Origin: a virus
Virus record (IMG/VR): IMGVR_UViG_3300035661_000012
Span: 62,001 to 126,000 of that record
DNA length: 64,000 nucleotides
Direction: 5' to 3' (one strand)
The position numbers and the translations under genes were made by a program. The notes beneath the pieces were generated by a model. The model was not told the origin of the DNA. It worked only from the letters and a program-made list of their open reading frames with translations, and made no database searches. Each line of letters opens with the position of its first letter. Position 1 is the stretch's first letter. Positions 1 through 9,660 of this stretch are shown here, piece after piece.

Positions 1-1533
1 AGTAATTTTGTAAAAGTAAAAGCCGATGCTACGGGATTAGAATTTGTTGATGGATTAAAAACTGCTGAAATGATTGCTAATGCGAATCATCCAGATTATA
101 AGAGTGATCGTGGTATATTATATTATAAAGCTCAATTATCACCAACAAATACTTATACAGAGGGAATTGATAATCAAGTATTGTTATGGATGAATGCCGA
201 AGAATTAGGAAGTTCAGGCCCTATAGATAGGACATCTGTTATTTATGGGACGGCCAGACATACCATAACTCCAGGTTCGTCACTTCAATCTGCTACGGAT
301 AACTTTGGTGGAAAGGCTTATAATACTACTACTGGGGCTTATCAATTAGTTGTAAATGGAAATATTGATGATTGGAATTACGCAAATAAAGCAGAATGGA
401 CTATAGATTTTTGGGGTAATAGTGGTTCTGATGGTGTGACTTTTTTAAATGTCGATAGTTTGTTTTATATAGGTACAGGTTACCAAAATAATAAATTATC
501 CTTTTACGAAACGGTTTCTTCTAATTTGACTCTTCGTGATTCTTGTTCTTTTTCATCTAGTACATGGATTCATGTTGCTATTGAAAAATATAATGGTTCA
601 ATTAGGCTTTATATTAATGGTGTTGCAAGAAATTCAGTTACTTCTTTGTTGCCAGCCAATGCTACAAGCGGTCCATTATCAATGCTTGCTGGTCATGGAT
701 CTATAGATGATCTTCGTATATCAAATGTTGCACGTTACAAAGGTTCAAATTTTACTCCTAGAACTGCTCCTTATGCTTATAGAGCGGTTTCTTCTGATAT
801 TGATACTAGTTTGTATTTCAAAACCAAAGATAATGTAAGATATAATTTACTTGATAAATTATATGCCAATAAAACTATAAATTTTTTACCAACTGATGGA
901 ATTAATACTATCAATACATTATTAGGTAGTGTCCCCAGAGATCTTAATGCCTATACATTAACCTTACAATTTGGAGATGGTAATTATAATTTTTATGCAG
1001 GTTCATTACAGATAGGCGGGTTTAAAAATGGTACAATTTTAATACTGGGCGATACTTCGGAAACTACCGACCTACATACAAACCAAGGAGTAGTCTTTAA
1101 CTGGAGTAATCTTGTAGCTAATCAAGGTGGATTATATATTTGTCAAAATTTTGGATGTATAATATCGGTTAATAGAATCAAATTTCAATCAACCACACCA
1201 GCGAGTGAGGCTAGGGTGTTATTTCTAGATAGAAATCCTGGATCTCAATTTGATATATATGCAAATTATTTTGTCGACAGTACTGCAAATAGTAGACTCC
1301 TTGCTTGTTCGCATGTTGACCATGTAAACGCATTTAATAATTATTTTACCGCTGGGGTTGCTGCTATCACATCTTATAATATGTCGACGGTTTTTTCAAC
1401 TTCAAATTATACGACTGGAACTAGTCCATCTATTGGGCTGAATGCTTTATCTGGTGGGACGATTATTAAAAATGGAGCCCAGCCAAGTGGTTCTACAGCA
1501 GAGTCAACGGTTTCTGGTGGAGTAATTAGATAA
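1..1533 (+). CDS. Tail fibre protein with LamG-like domain, 5'-truncated
   Basis: The reading frame is open from base 1, so the N-terminus lies outside the window. The ATG at 70 is internal: upstream codons read SNFVKVKADATGLEFVDG, the kind of linker seen in phage fibres (compare GQVLKV..GTALEW). A central segment (roughly residues 70-260 of the visible part) resembles a concanavalin/LamG beta-sandwich, with WTIDFW, STWIHVAIE and LYINGVA strands and the ending GSIDDLRISNVARY. The C-terminal third is Gly/Ser/Asn-rich and beta-repeat-like, as in parallel beta-structured receptor-binding tips. Inferred role: host recognition at the distal tail. The following gene is a fibre chaperone-like protein, which fits. 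Confidence 0.75.
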   Translation, partial: SNFVKVKADATGLEFVDGLKTAEMIANANHPDYKSDRGILYYKAQLSPTNTYTEGIDNQVLLWMNAEELGSSGPIDRTSVIYGTARHTITPGSSLQSATDNFGGKAYNTTTGAYQLVVNGNIDDWNYANKAEWTIDFWGNSGSDGVTFLNVDSLFYIGTGYQNNKLSFYETVSSNLTLRDSCSFSSSTWIHVAIEKYNGSIRLYINGVARNSVTSLLPANATSGPLSMLAGHGSIDDLRISNVARYKGSNFTPRTAPYAYRAVSSDIDTSLYFKTKDNVRYNLLDKLYANKTINFLPTDGINTINTLLGSVPRDLNAYTLTLQFGDGNYNFYAGSLQIGGFKNGTILILGDTSETTDLHTNQGVVFNWSNLVANQGGLYICQNFGCIISVNRIKFQSTTPASEARVLFLDRNPGSQFDIYANYFVDSTANSRLLACSHVDHVNAFNNYFTAGVAAITSYNMSTVFSTSNYTTGTSPSIGLNALSGGTIIKNGAQPSGSTAESTVSGGVIR

Positions 1534-1549
1534 AATTAGGAGTGGATTT

Positions 1550-1987
1550 ATGTTAGTGTATTTTTATTTAAATAATGATGGCCAAATTCAAAAAATATCA
1601 GATACAAAAGATACTTTTATTGATGCATTTGAAATAGCGATGGATTTATCTGGCAAACTAGATATTTTTAGCGAGCCAATTGACCCTGATGCTGGTATCG
1701 CTAAAGAACCAGATGCACAAAATAATCTAATTAATGTTCAAACTGTTATTGCTTCGCAAGAATTTCTTTTGAAGTTTTTACGTGCTAAACGTGATAAACT
1801 ATTGAAAGATACCATTTGGATTGCTGAGCGTCATAATTCTCAACCAGATTCTGCAAAAACATTAACTGCAGAACAATATGCTACTTGGCAAATATATTGG
1901 CAGGCATTAAGAGATCTTCCTAATACAGCCAATTTAGAAGGCGTCGATAGAACAACTATCGATAATTTATTTCCAAAACAACCATAA
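1550..1987 (+). CDS. Tail fibre assembly chaperone-like protein
   Basis: A 145-aa protein, 16 bases after the fibre gene, with SD TAGGAG before the ATG. The C-terminal half carries the signature of phage tail assembly chaperones: LRAKRDKLLKDTIWIAERH, then a YATWQIYWQALRDLP segment (the family pattern is R.eRd.lL..tDw ... W..YRqaLRdlP). Family members act transiently in trimerising or folding the fibre encoded just upstream. The N-terminal half is unassigned. Confidence 0.75.
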   Translation: MLVYFYLNNDGQIQKISDTKDTFIDAFEIAMDLSGKLDIFSEPIDPDAGIAKEPDAQNNLINVQTVIASQEFLLKFLRAKRDKLLKDTIWIAERHNSQPDSAKTLTAEQYATWQIYWQALRDLPNTANLEGVDRTTIDNLFPKQP

Positions 1988-2003
1988 AATAAAGAGGTAT
2001 ATC

Positions 2004-2045
2004 ATGGCAAAGAAAAGCACGAAAAGTGGCGGAAAAAAATGCTAA
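2004..2045 (+). CDS. Tiny lysine-rich ORF (13 aa)
   Basis: ATG at 2004 follows an AAAGAGG Shine-Dalgarno at 1991-1997. The ORF encodes a 13-residue basic peptide (MAKKSTKSGGKKC) and stops at 2045, 17 bases before a terminator hairpin. The good SD and placement before the terminator suggest it is translated. It has no recognisable function and could be a leftover of a longer gene. Confidence 0.35.
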   Translation: MAKKSTKSGGKKC

Positions 2046-2061
2046 TCCGCAGTTAGTATGT

Positions 2062-2095
2062 GCCCGATATTAAAAAATCGGGCCTTCTATTCTCT
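2062..2095 (+). terminator. Rho-independent terminator
   Basis: GCCCGAT (2062-2068) pairs with ATCGGGC (2077-2083), followed by a pyrimidine-rich CTTCTATTCTCT tail. It ends the fibre/chaperone transcript. Confidence 0.7.
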
Positions 2096-2121
2096 AAAAA
2101 TCGATCTTAACATAATTACCC

Positions 2122-2150
2122 TTGATTAGCCAAAATCATACTAATATGTT
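2122..2150 (+). promoter_or_regulatory. Candidate sigma70-type promoter
   Basis: TTGATT (2122-2127), a 17-base spacer, then TATGTT (2145-2150), between the terminator and the holin-like gene. Both boxes match consensus at 4 of 6 positions, so this is only a candidate. Confidence 0.3.
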
Positions 2151-2188
2151 TCAATCATAAAATAACAAATTAAATAAAAGGAGTTACT

Positions 2189-2392
2189 ATGAAAACTTTC
2201 TTAGAATGGGTCATCGCAAAAAAGAATTCTATTACTAATGCATTAGGTTTTATTTTTGCTTTGGTTACTGTATTACAACCATTATTCGCTAATGGTTCTG
2301 CACCAGATTTTAAAACAATCGCCACAGCAGTTTTTGGATTTTTGATTGCTTGGTTTACTGGTAAATATCCACAAAATACTATAACAAAATAA
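2189..2392 (+). CDS. Small membrane protein, holin-like
   Basis: A 67-aa protein preceded by AAAGGAG. It has two hydrophobic segments (about residues 17-35 and 45-58) joined by a short polar turn containing NGSAPDF, and a charged C-terminus ending in K. Size and topology fit a small phage holin, and it lies among tail/lysis-type genes. There is no diagnostic motif, so holin is inference; a membrane-anchored structural accessory is the alternative. Confidence 0.45.
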   Translation: MKTFLEWVIAKKNSITNALGFIFALVTVLQPLFANGSAPDFKTIATAVFGFLIAWFTGKYPQNTITK

Positions 2393-2408
2393 ATTAATGG
2401 AGTAACTT

Positions 2409-2837
2409 ATGGTTTTTACAAACGAAGGCCTCAAGATGATGATTTTTTATTCACTTGTCTCTACTAATGCGCCGACGAGTGTTTCCTTGCATTTGTTTCA
2501 GAACGATGTAATGCCTGCTATTACGAATTCTTCTAGCAATAGTCCATTTACTGAATTTATGGGAAACAACTACTCTCCAATTACGATTCCTTCATCTGCA
2601 TGGTCTTTTGCTATTGATGCCAATAATGTTTTATCTGCGACTATGGCAGATCAAACATTTAATTTTACTGCCGATGGTACCGGCCCTGTAACAGCATATG
2701 GATATTATATTACGATTAATTATGGTTCTTATCAGTATATTTTTTGCGCAGATAGATTTTCTCAACCAATTACTATCTCACATACTGGCGATAAAATTAC
2801 TGTTGGAGTTGTTTTATATCCTGCTAATGGAGCTTAA
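2409..2837 (+). CDS. Small putative virion protein
   Basis: A 142-aa protein, SD ATGGAG upstream. It is beta-rich, with an opening VFTNEGLKMMIFY, then SVSLHLFQNDVMP and TEFMGNNYSPI. This reminds me of small phage proteins that start with a '..NEGL..L.....L.LF.N...P' pattern and sit near tail or decoration genes. It ends just before a terminator. Function is not established; a tail or decoration protein is inferred from context. Confidence 0.5.
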   Translation: MVFTNEGLKMMIFYSLVSTNAPTSVSLHLFQNDVMPAITNSSSNSPFTEFMGNNYSPITIPSSAWSFAIDANNVLSATMADQTFNFTADGTGPVTAYGYYITINYGSYQYIFCADRFSQPITISHTGDKITVGVVLYPANGA

Positions 2838-2847
2838 CATGTTTTTG

Positions 2848-2880
2848 AGGGAGAGCCATATCTCTCCCTATTTTATTTAT
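2848..2880 (+). terminator. Rho-independent terminator
   Basis: AGGGAGAG (2848-2855) pairs with CTCTCCCT (2862-2869), followed by ATTTTATTTAT. It closes the 2189-2837 unit. Confidence 0.75.
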
Positions 2881-2897
2881 TAAAATATCGAGAGACA

Positions 2898-4724
2898 ATG
2901 GGTGCTTTATCTACAAATAAATATGGCTTTGATTATAATAGACTTCCTAAAAAAGAGATACTCGAAGAAAATATTCGATTTCTAATTTATGATATCAATA
3001 ATCTTTTTAGGTCTGCTAAGCAAAATGAATTATTATTTGATAACTATGTCAATATTTTAGATGTAGATAAAGTTGATAAGTTGTTCAAAAAGATTCTTAG
3101 GCTTAGAAAAAAGTATGCAGCTTTTTTAGCTTTATATTCCAGAGATGCCAATGATGTCAAGTATTTAAATCTTGATGACCAAACGGATTGGCTTAATCCT
3201 AATCATCCATTATTTTCAAAGTTATTAGCTGATCCAAAAAATTTATCTGCTGATTATACAGATAAAAAAATGGTTATTTCTAAGGGTAAGCTGTCTTTAA
3301 ATTATAAAGATGCTGCTATTGGTGATATACAAAATTTTGAAATAAGCTCTCCTGATATTGAAGCTGGAATTGCAGGTACATATAAGAATAGCTATATTAT
3401 CAAAACATCCCCAGAAGATATTTTTATTGATGTTCGCATTTCGCTAACAAAACGATATTTGCTAAATTATATATCTTTTACCCCAGCATCGTTTAATACA
3501 TTCTATTTATATTCTGGTTTTTATAAAAAGGTCGACGGCACTAAAGAATCCATTCCTGATATTTATAATAATAAAGCCACTAATAAATCATTGTTTTATT
3601 TTTCTCCTGTCTATACAAATGAAATAACTATTAGATTTAAGCTTATTAATTATAAAAGAACAAACAGGATGAAAAATTATACAAATAAAGATCTTGCCGA
3701 ATATTTTTTACAACACCCCTATGATTATCAAACGACAGCCGATACTGAAGGCTATTATTATATATATAATTTTGGTATTTTGGATGCCGCTGTCGGTTAC
3801 AAGGCAGCAGATACGCATGGTATTTTTGTATCTAAATTTATTGATGTTGGAAATATTTCCAGAATATCGTTAGAAAGCGACGTTGTAAAAGATAAAGTGG
3901 ATGTTGAATATTATTTATATTTAATTGATAAAGGCGATTCTATTAGAGAGACTCTTATTCCGATACTTCCGTATGGCACAACAACTATAGAACATGAGGT
4001 TGTTTTTCCTAGAAAAGTGGCAAATAGTTATTTTGCTTATTTATCATTTGTGCCAGATCCAGATTCTCTTACCGTTTATGCAAATGGCATCTCAATGTCT
4101 AAAGGCAGATATATAGTTAATGATAAAGAAATTAAGTTTTTGAACCCGCCACATTCATCTGCAGTTATAACGGCTACCTATAATCCGTTACATGCTACTA
4201 AATCATATCTGGTAGATATTAATGGGGAAACGCAAAAATATACAAAAACCCAGTCATTTAAATTCTACGAGTGTAAAATCTCTGATGTTGACAAAACTTT
4301 ATTTTATGAATTAGATTACTTATTTGATCCGCATGATGTTTCTCTTAAAACATATATTAATGGCGAAGAAATAAACAAAGGACGTATATTGTCACTGAAT
4401 GGACGAATAATTAATATTGATTTGCCATATATAGAAAATGGATATTTGACTGGATGTGATTTTGTGGTTAGTGGAAATTTATATTCGGACGTTCCACCAG
4501 AAGATTCTTCATTTTACTATTCGCAAAATGGAGAAGTTTTTTACAATACAGAGAAACTTCCTTCAAATTATAGTGGTACTCAGGTATCTGTTATTGTTGT
4601 TGCTCATAAATATTCTGGAAATAATTATGATGGCGATTTAGCAATTGATCAATTAAAATTATTCACTGGTAATGCAGACGTTCTAAATGGCACACTGATC
4701 AATTTTACTGGAATACATAAATAA
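2898..4724 (+). CDS. Large putative tail/baseplate protein
   Basis: 608 aa. The N-terminal ~90 residues are helical and charged (heptad-like, LFKKILRLRKKYAAF). The C-terminal half contains two similar beta-sandwich-like units, one around SLTVYANGISMSKGRYIVN and one around SLKTYINGEEINKGRILSL, each of the form 'YxNGxxxxKGR followed by a V/I-rich strand'. Such modules recur in phage tail and baseplate adaptors. It is the first of five consecutive large virion genes. No enzymatic motif is seen. Confidence 0.6.
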   Translation: MGALSTNKYGFDYNRLPKKEILEENIRFLIYDINNLFRSAKQNELLFDNYVNILDVDKVDKLFKKILRLRKKYAAFLALYSRDANDVKYLNLDDQTDWLNPNHPLFSKLLADPKNLSADYTDKKMVISKGKLSLNYKDAAIGDIQNFEISSPDIEAGIAGTYKNSYIIKTSPEDIFIDVRISLTKRYLLNYISFTPASFNTFYLYSGFYKKVDGTKESIPDIYNNKATNKSLFYFSPVYTNEITIRFKLINYKRTNRMKNYTNKDLAEYFLQHPYDYQTTADTEGYYYIYNFGILDAAVGYKAADTHGIFVSKFIDVGNISRISLESDVVKDKVDVEYYLYLIDKGDSIRETLIPILPYGTTTIEHEVVFPRKVANSYFAYLSFVPDPDSLTVYANGISMSKGRYIVNDKEIKFLNPPHSSAVITATYNPLHATKSYLVDINGETQKYTKTQSFKFYECKISDVDKTLFYELDYLFDPHDVSLKTYINGEEINKGRILSLNGRIINIDLPYIENGYLTGCDFVVSGNLYSDVPPEDSSFYYSQNGEVFYNTEKLPSNYSGTQVSVIVVAHKYSGNNYDGDLAIDQLKLFTGNADVLNGTLINFTGIHK

Positions 4725-4753
4725 TATGTTCAATAATTAAAGAATGATATTAA

Positions 4754-7700
4754 ATGGCTTATATTGGTCATATTAAACTCACAAGTAAATCGACTGTTAG
4801 GTCTTATGATAATGCTCCGCATAAGAGCTATGGGCATATTAAACTCACAAGTAAATCGACTGTTAGGTCTTATGATAATGCTCCGCATAAGAGCTATGGG
4901 CATATTAAGCTCACAAGTAAGTCGACTGTTAAGTTTTTAGATAATTCTCCGCGTAGGGGCTATGGGCATATTAAGCTTACAGGTGCGTCGAAAGTTGAGG
5001 TTTATGATACTTCCCCACGTAGAAGTTATGGGCATATTAAACTCATAAGCATATCGACAGTTGAGTCTTATGATAATTCTCCGCATAAAGGATATATCAA
5101 GTTTACAGGTGCATCGAAATATAGTGGCCTTGATAATAATACCACTCCCGATACATTTCATGATATTGGTCTTATTAGTCTTACTGGTACATCGACAACT
5201 AAGTTTTATGATAATTCTCCACATATTGGTCGTATTAAATTTAAGGGCATTTCTACTGTCAAAACTTCCAATAGCCCTCGATATACTGGTAATATTATAC
5301 TCAGAGGTATTTCTACTGTCAAAACTTCTGGCAATCCTATATATGCTGGCAATATTATACTAAGAGGTGCTTCTGTTGTCAAAACCTTTGGTAATCCTAT
5401 ACATGCCGGTCACATTATACTTAGAGGTATTTCTACTGTTAATACCCATGATAATCCTAAGCATATTGGTCATTTCATAGTCAAGGGTGTTTCTACATAT
5501 ATAATTCCTGCTAGTGCATTTAAAATTTCTGATACATCCGATATTCTTTTAAGTGGTATTTCACAAGTCAAAGAATCTATCTTAGATGATTCTGTTCGAT
5601 ATTTTACTTTTGATACTAATGATCCTCCAGTTGCTTCTCAAGTTGAATTGGCAAATGAATATGTTCCTTTAGCGCAATTATTTCCAAAAATGATAAATAC
5701 TGATACCTTTGTGCATAAAGAGCACATTTACGTTGGGGATATTATTGAGCCATTACATTTTAATAGATTTTTTGACAATATAGCTGTTGATTTGGATTTT
5801 ATAGAAACATCTTTGAATAAAATATCGGCCGATATAGAACAATCGCGTTTAGATTTTGAGAACAAAATCAATGATGTTGATTATGGTATTCGCAAAGCCG
5901 ATGCAATTCTTAATGAATTTGCTTTATATGCATATGCGGTTAGCGAAGAAATATCTGGTGTAACAGAAACATTTAATAAACTTACAGATATTGCCGATTC
6001 GCAAAATATATTTATTAATACCGAAGAAGGTATTGCCACACTTCCAATTGAATCTAAGGAATTGATTGAAATAGGTAACGATTTTTATGTTCTTACGGGA
6101 AATGGTGCTTTTACAGATAATCATGATTTAATTAATGCATTTGACGATGATAAAATGTCCTATGCAGAATATGTAGCCTCTGATGTTGATGATATAACAT
6201 TAGAAATAGAAATAAAACTTAAACGCGAAGAAATAATTAACAATATTGTATGTGAATTTCTCGATGAGAATGATGCGGAAACTACATTTATTGAGAGCTT
6301 TTCTATTAGTCGAGATAATATTTCTTATACAAATGTTCCTATCAATGATAATAACTCTATTACCTTTATACCGCATATTGTAAATTATATGCGTTTACGT
6401 TTTAAGAAACATACTAGTAGCTCTGAAATAATATCCATAAGAATAGCAAATATCGCTGTATATAGAATATCGTATAAAGACACTGGCAGTGCAATTATCA
6501 ATAAAACGATACCACCTACAAAAATTGATGAAGTAGCTCTTCATACTAAAAATGCGATTGTAACAGATTCAGCCATATCGGCAAATTTTTCTGTGTCTTT
6601 TGATAATAATCAGTTCGTTGATATTCAACCGGTTCAGGCGAATACCACGGATGAAATTTTATATATTAATTTCCCAGAGAAGAAAAACAATTTATCTGTT
6701 GTAGATAATGAATTTACGAAAATTGCAATTAAAATGGTACTTTCTCGCAATGATGATATTAATGATTTAGCTAAACTTTATACTGATGAGTTATTTGTAC
6801 AAACGGAAATTGTTACGTTTCCATCAAAACCGCCATATGCATTTACATTAAAAAATCGCCCGAAACAAAATACACTTTCTATCCGCGGTATTTCTAATAT
6901 GATCCTTGGAACAAAACAAAATAGCATACCGCTAGGTAATGTCGAAGCCTCTAAATATACTTATGTTTTTGCCCTCCCATTCGACACCAAAGATATGGAA
7001 GAGATTTATATTAAAGATTATAAGCTTACAAAGTTTAGTAATTTTAGCGATTTAATGGACTATGATTTAACTGGTTACTATATTAATCCATCTGCTAATG
7101 TTTTAACGATTAATATCCAAAAGCACGTTATTCGAACTGGAGATGTAGGCTATGGAGACCCATGGATCCAGAATTATTCAGAAAAAACTGCTTATGCCGA
7201 CTATAAATACGAAGATAATGCATTAGCTGGATCACCGATTAGTCTTTATCTTAAAAGCGATATAATTCATGCGCCCCAAAAGAATATATTGCCACTTACA
7301 TTTTATACGGATTTAATAAAAGATGATATTACCATCCAAAGACTTCAACTTGATTCGGATAATAATATACTTACAGAAATTGTTAGTGATATTGTTCCGG
7401 CTGGTCAGAAAAATATCAAACTATCTGCTATTCCCGTTAATCTCGAAGAAATAACGCTTCTAAATAGTGATCGTGTTGAATATGTTGATGGCGTTACAGA
7501 ATTTCAATATGCTACTGAGTTTTCTTATTCTGTTGATATTTCTAATGGTATGTTGTATTTGCGTGATCCATTCCCTGAAGATGTTTCCATATCATATCGC
7601 AAAGAACTTCGTTCTATTATTTCACCAAATCTCTATCATATTGGTCCTGATGGCAAAAGCATTATTCTTGATCCAAGTATTTTTTCAAGTTCATTTGCTT

Positions 7701-7954
7701 ATATGGTTAATTATCGGATGGCTTTTGATATTTCCGCAGATAAATATAATCTTGATATAGACGGCAGAACTGTAACACTTAAAGATAAGGTTATTATCGC
7801 TGATTATATTGGTTTAGAAGATATTACAGATAAAATGTTAATTGTTTCTTATGAAAGCGAATACGATATGCAAAATTATATTCGCTCAATAATGCCCTAT
7901 ATTTCTCCTATTATTCCTGAGGTTTCATTACTTTATTCTAAGGAGATTTCATGA
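4754..7954 (+). CDS. Large tail protein with ~13 tandem GHIKL-type repeats
   Basis: 1066 aa. Residues ~5-280 are a tandem array of 20-26-aa units of the form G-H-I-x-L-x-G-x-S-x-V ... D-N-x-P-H. The first two are identical and later ones drift (GHIKLTSKSTV, GHIKLTGASKV, GNIILRGISTV, GHFIVKGVSTY). The remainder is a non-repetitive structural region with a helical stretch near residues 320-420 and beta-rich C-terminal domains. The repeats look like short beta-hairpin units stacking into a shaft. The end overlaps the next start by ATGA (7951-7954), so the two are translationally coupled. Probable baseplate or fibre-network component; not assignable to a named family by eye. Confidence 0.6.
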   Translation: MAYIGHIKLTSKSTVRSYDNAPHKSYGHIKLTSKSTVRSYDNAPHKSYGHIKLTSKSTVKFLDNSPRRGYGHIKLTGASKVEVYDTSPRRSYGHIKLISISTVESYDNSPHKGYIKFTGASKYSGLDNNTTPDTFHDIGLISLTGTSTTKFYDNSPHIGRIKFKGISTVKTSNSPRYTGNIILRGISTVKTSGNPIYAGNIILRGASVVKTFGNPIHAGHIILRGISTVNTHDNPKHIGHFIVKGVSTYIIPASAFKISDTSDILLSGISQVKESILDDSVRYFTFDTNDPPVASQVELANEYVPLAQLFPKMINTDTFVHKEHIYVGDIIEPLHFNRFFDNIAVDLDFIETSLNKISADIEQSRLDFENKINDVDYGIRKADAILNEFALYAYAVSEEISGVTETFNKLTDIADSQNIFINTEEGIATLPIESKELIEIGNDFYVLTGNGAFTDNHDLINAFDDDKMSYAEYVASDVDDITLEIEIKLKREEIINNIVCEFLDENDAETTFIESFSISRDNISYTNVPINDNNSITFIPHIVNYMRLRFKKHTSSSEIISIRIANIAVYRISYKDTGSAIINKTIPPTKIDEVALHTKNAIVTDSAISANFSVSFDNNQFVDIQPVQANTTDEILYINFPEKKNNLSVVDNEFTKIAIKMVLSRNDDINDLAKLYTDELFVQTEIVTFPSKPPYAFTLKNRPKQNTLSIRGISNMILGTKQNSIPLGNVEASKYTYVFALPFDTKDMEEIYIKDYKLTKFSNFSDLMDYDLTGYYINPSANVLTINIQKHVIRTGDVGYGDPWIQNYSEKTAYADYKYEDNALAGSPISLYLKSDIIHAPQKNILPLTFYTDLIKDDITIQRLQLDSDNNILTEIVSDIVPAGQKNIKLSAIPVNLEEITLLNSDRVEYVDGVTEFQYATEFSYSVDISNGMLYLRDPFPEDVSISYRKELRSIISPNLYHIGPDGKSIILDPSIFSSSFAYMVNYRMAFDISADKYNLDIDGRTVTLKDKVIIADYIGLEDITDKMLIVSYESEYDMQNYIRSIMPYISPIIPEVSLLYSKEIS
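4769..4900 (+). repeat. Perfect 66-bp tandem duplication inside the tail-protein repeat array
   Basis: Bases 4769-4834 and 4835-4900 are identical and in frame, each encoding 22 residues starting HIKLTSKSTVRSYDN. A third, slightly diverged copy starts at 4901, and degenerate copies continue to about 5560. Nucleotide-level identity of the first two copies points to recent duplication by slippage or recombination. Confidence 0.95.
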
Positions 7955-9660
7955 TTCCAGTTCTTAAACAAGAGGCTATAAAGGAAGTTTTGGCCGCCGA
8001 CCAATTATATAAAGGTGAATTGCCTGATATTGTTGATATTTGCGATGTAGCTATTAGCATCTATGGAGCCAAGGATGCATATACATCCTTATTATCTATG
8101 AATGATGTGTCTCCAGATAAGAAGATTTCTTTGAAAGAATTTGATAATATCCGTTCATTATCTCTTATGGATATTAAAACGTTAACTAAATTTGTTACGA
8201 AGCTAAATAATGATTTTGAAAGTTTAAAAACAAATTTGCGCCAGAAATTAAATATCTTATCTGAAACTGTTGATGAAATAAAAGGGTTAGCTTCTGCTAT
8301 GCTTGTGCAGCCAGAAACAGGGGGATTAAATAAATATATCAATTTTACCAATCTTGACGATATAGATATGAGTCTTACAAGTGCTTATATTGATACTGTG
8401 GCTAAAAATGCCACATTATCAAAAAGCGCACATACACCAGTGTCAGATGCTGTATTTAAAATATTGCCGCGATGTACAACATCTGGTTTTATTTCAATTG
8501 TAAATAATGACATTGCTAATTTATATGATACAAATCCCCTGAGTTTATGGAATTACACTGTTAAAATGAACAGTGGATATATTGGATATGTAGAAATAGT
8601 CTTAGATATTACGTTGACTAATAATTTTGATATTAATCATCTCTCGCTTAATTTATCTGACGGGAACCTACAGCATTCATATAACTACAGCTTATATACC
8701 CTTGTTGATGGACAGATGGTGCCTTTAATAGAAGATCAAACGGCAACGGATACACTTGAAGTTTCTTTTAATCCTATTCGCACAGATCGCTTCTTTTTAT
8801 ATCTTAGAAATTCTACGCCGATAATTAATAAAGATTCTTTGGATTATCTGTTTTTTGGCAATAATCTTAGTTTTGGTTTGGTTTCATATCATGATATATC
8901 ATGGATAACATTAAAATCTGTTGAAAAAATGGGGATTAATGGTATAGCTATTGATGTTCAAGGAGTTATTCCAGCAGATACATCTTTTATGATTGATATC
9001 GAAACCGATCAAGGCATCCTACCTGCTAAAAATAATGAACCGGTTATATTAAATGAAATGGTTAAAAACGATATTGATGAGATGGGAGTTGATTTAACAG
9101 TCGTTCATCCATATAATAACGGTATAAATGTTTTCTTTACTTGGAAAAGTGAAACGTATCCAGAAATGATACTTGACAAAACAAAAATATTAAGGAATCT
9201 TAATAATTTTGATGGTTTATCCTGTTGGATTTATATTCCATCGGATACAACGATTGATTTTTCATCGTTTCCTGGTACTTTTGATAAATCTGAAGCTTCT
9301 TTTCCAATGAATATATCTGAGGGTATTTATAAATATACAGCGAAAACCGAAGAATTGTCTATGATTGCCAAACAATATTTCCTTAGTAATAGTATAAAAT
9401 TTGGATCTTCGATATCAAGAATTATTTCTGGTGAACGACAATTTATTGAAGCTGATGCTCATTCTGATTTTGCTGCTATTGTATCAACAGACGATGGCTA
9501 TCGTTTGGTTGCTAAAAAAATATCACTTGATGAAAAAGCGTTATTTATTAAGCGTCGTCTTGAAAGCTCTGAATATAGATATATTAAACCGCGAATTAAA
9601 TTAATAGGCACAGCCTATTCTACTCCAATAATTAAAACAATTAGAATTAAGGTGTCTTAA
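7951..9660 (+). CDS. Large putative tail/baseplate protein
   Basis: 569 aa, coupled to the preceding gene by ATGA and to the next by TAATG. The N-terminal ~100 residues are helical. The middle holds jelly-roll-like beta segments (GYIGYVEIVLDITL). The C-terminus ends in a strand pattern (YIKPRIKLIGTAYSTPIIKTI) seen at the end of phage baseplate-type proteins. No catalytic motif. Role inferred from position between two virion genes. Confidence 0.55.
   Translation: MIPVLKQEAIKEVLAADQLYKGELPDIVDICDVAISIYGAKDAYTSLLSMNDVSPDKKISLKEFDNIRSLSLMDIKTLTKFVTKLNNDFESLKTNLRQKLNILSETVDEIKGLASAMLVQPETGGLNKYINFTNLDDIDMSLTSAYIDTVAKNATLSKSAHTPVSDAVFKILPRCTTSGFISIVNNDIANLYDTNPLSLWNYTVKMNSGYIGYVEIVLDITLTNNFDINHLSLNLSDGNLQHSYNYSLYTLVDGQMVPLIEDQTATDTLEVSFNPIRTDRFFLYLRNSTPIINKDSLDYLFFGNNLSFGLVSYHDISWITLKSVEKMGINGIAIDVQGVIPADTSFMIDIETDQGILPAKNNEPVILNEMVKNDIDEMGVDLTVVHPYNNGINVFFTWKSETYPEMILDKTKILRNLNNFDGLSCWIYIPSDTTIDFSSFPGTFDKSEASFPMNISEGIYKYTAKTEELSMIAKQYFLSNSIKFGSSISRIISGERQFIEADAHSDFAAIVSTDDGYRLVAKKISLDEKALFIKRRLESSEYRYIKPRIKLIGTAYSTPIIKTIRIKVS

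Noticed and set aside
4937-5224. Minus-strand ORF antisense to the tail repeats
   Set aside because: It is periodic only because the coding repeats below it are, and has no RBS.
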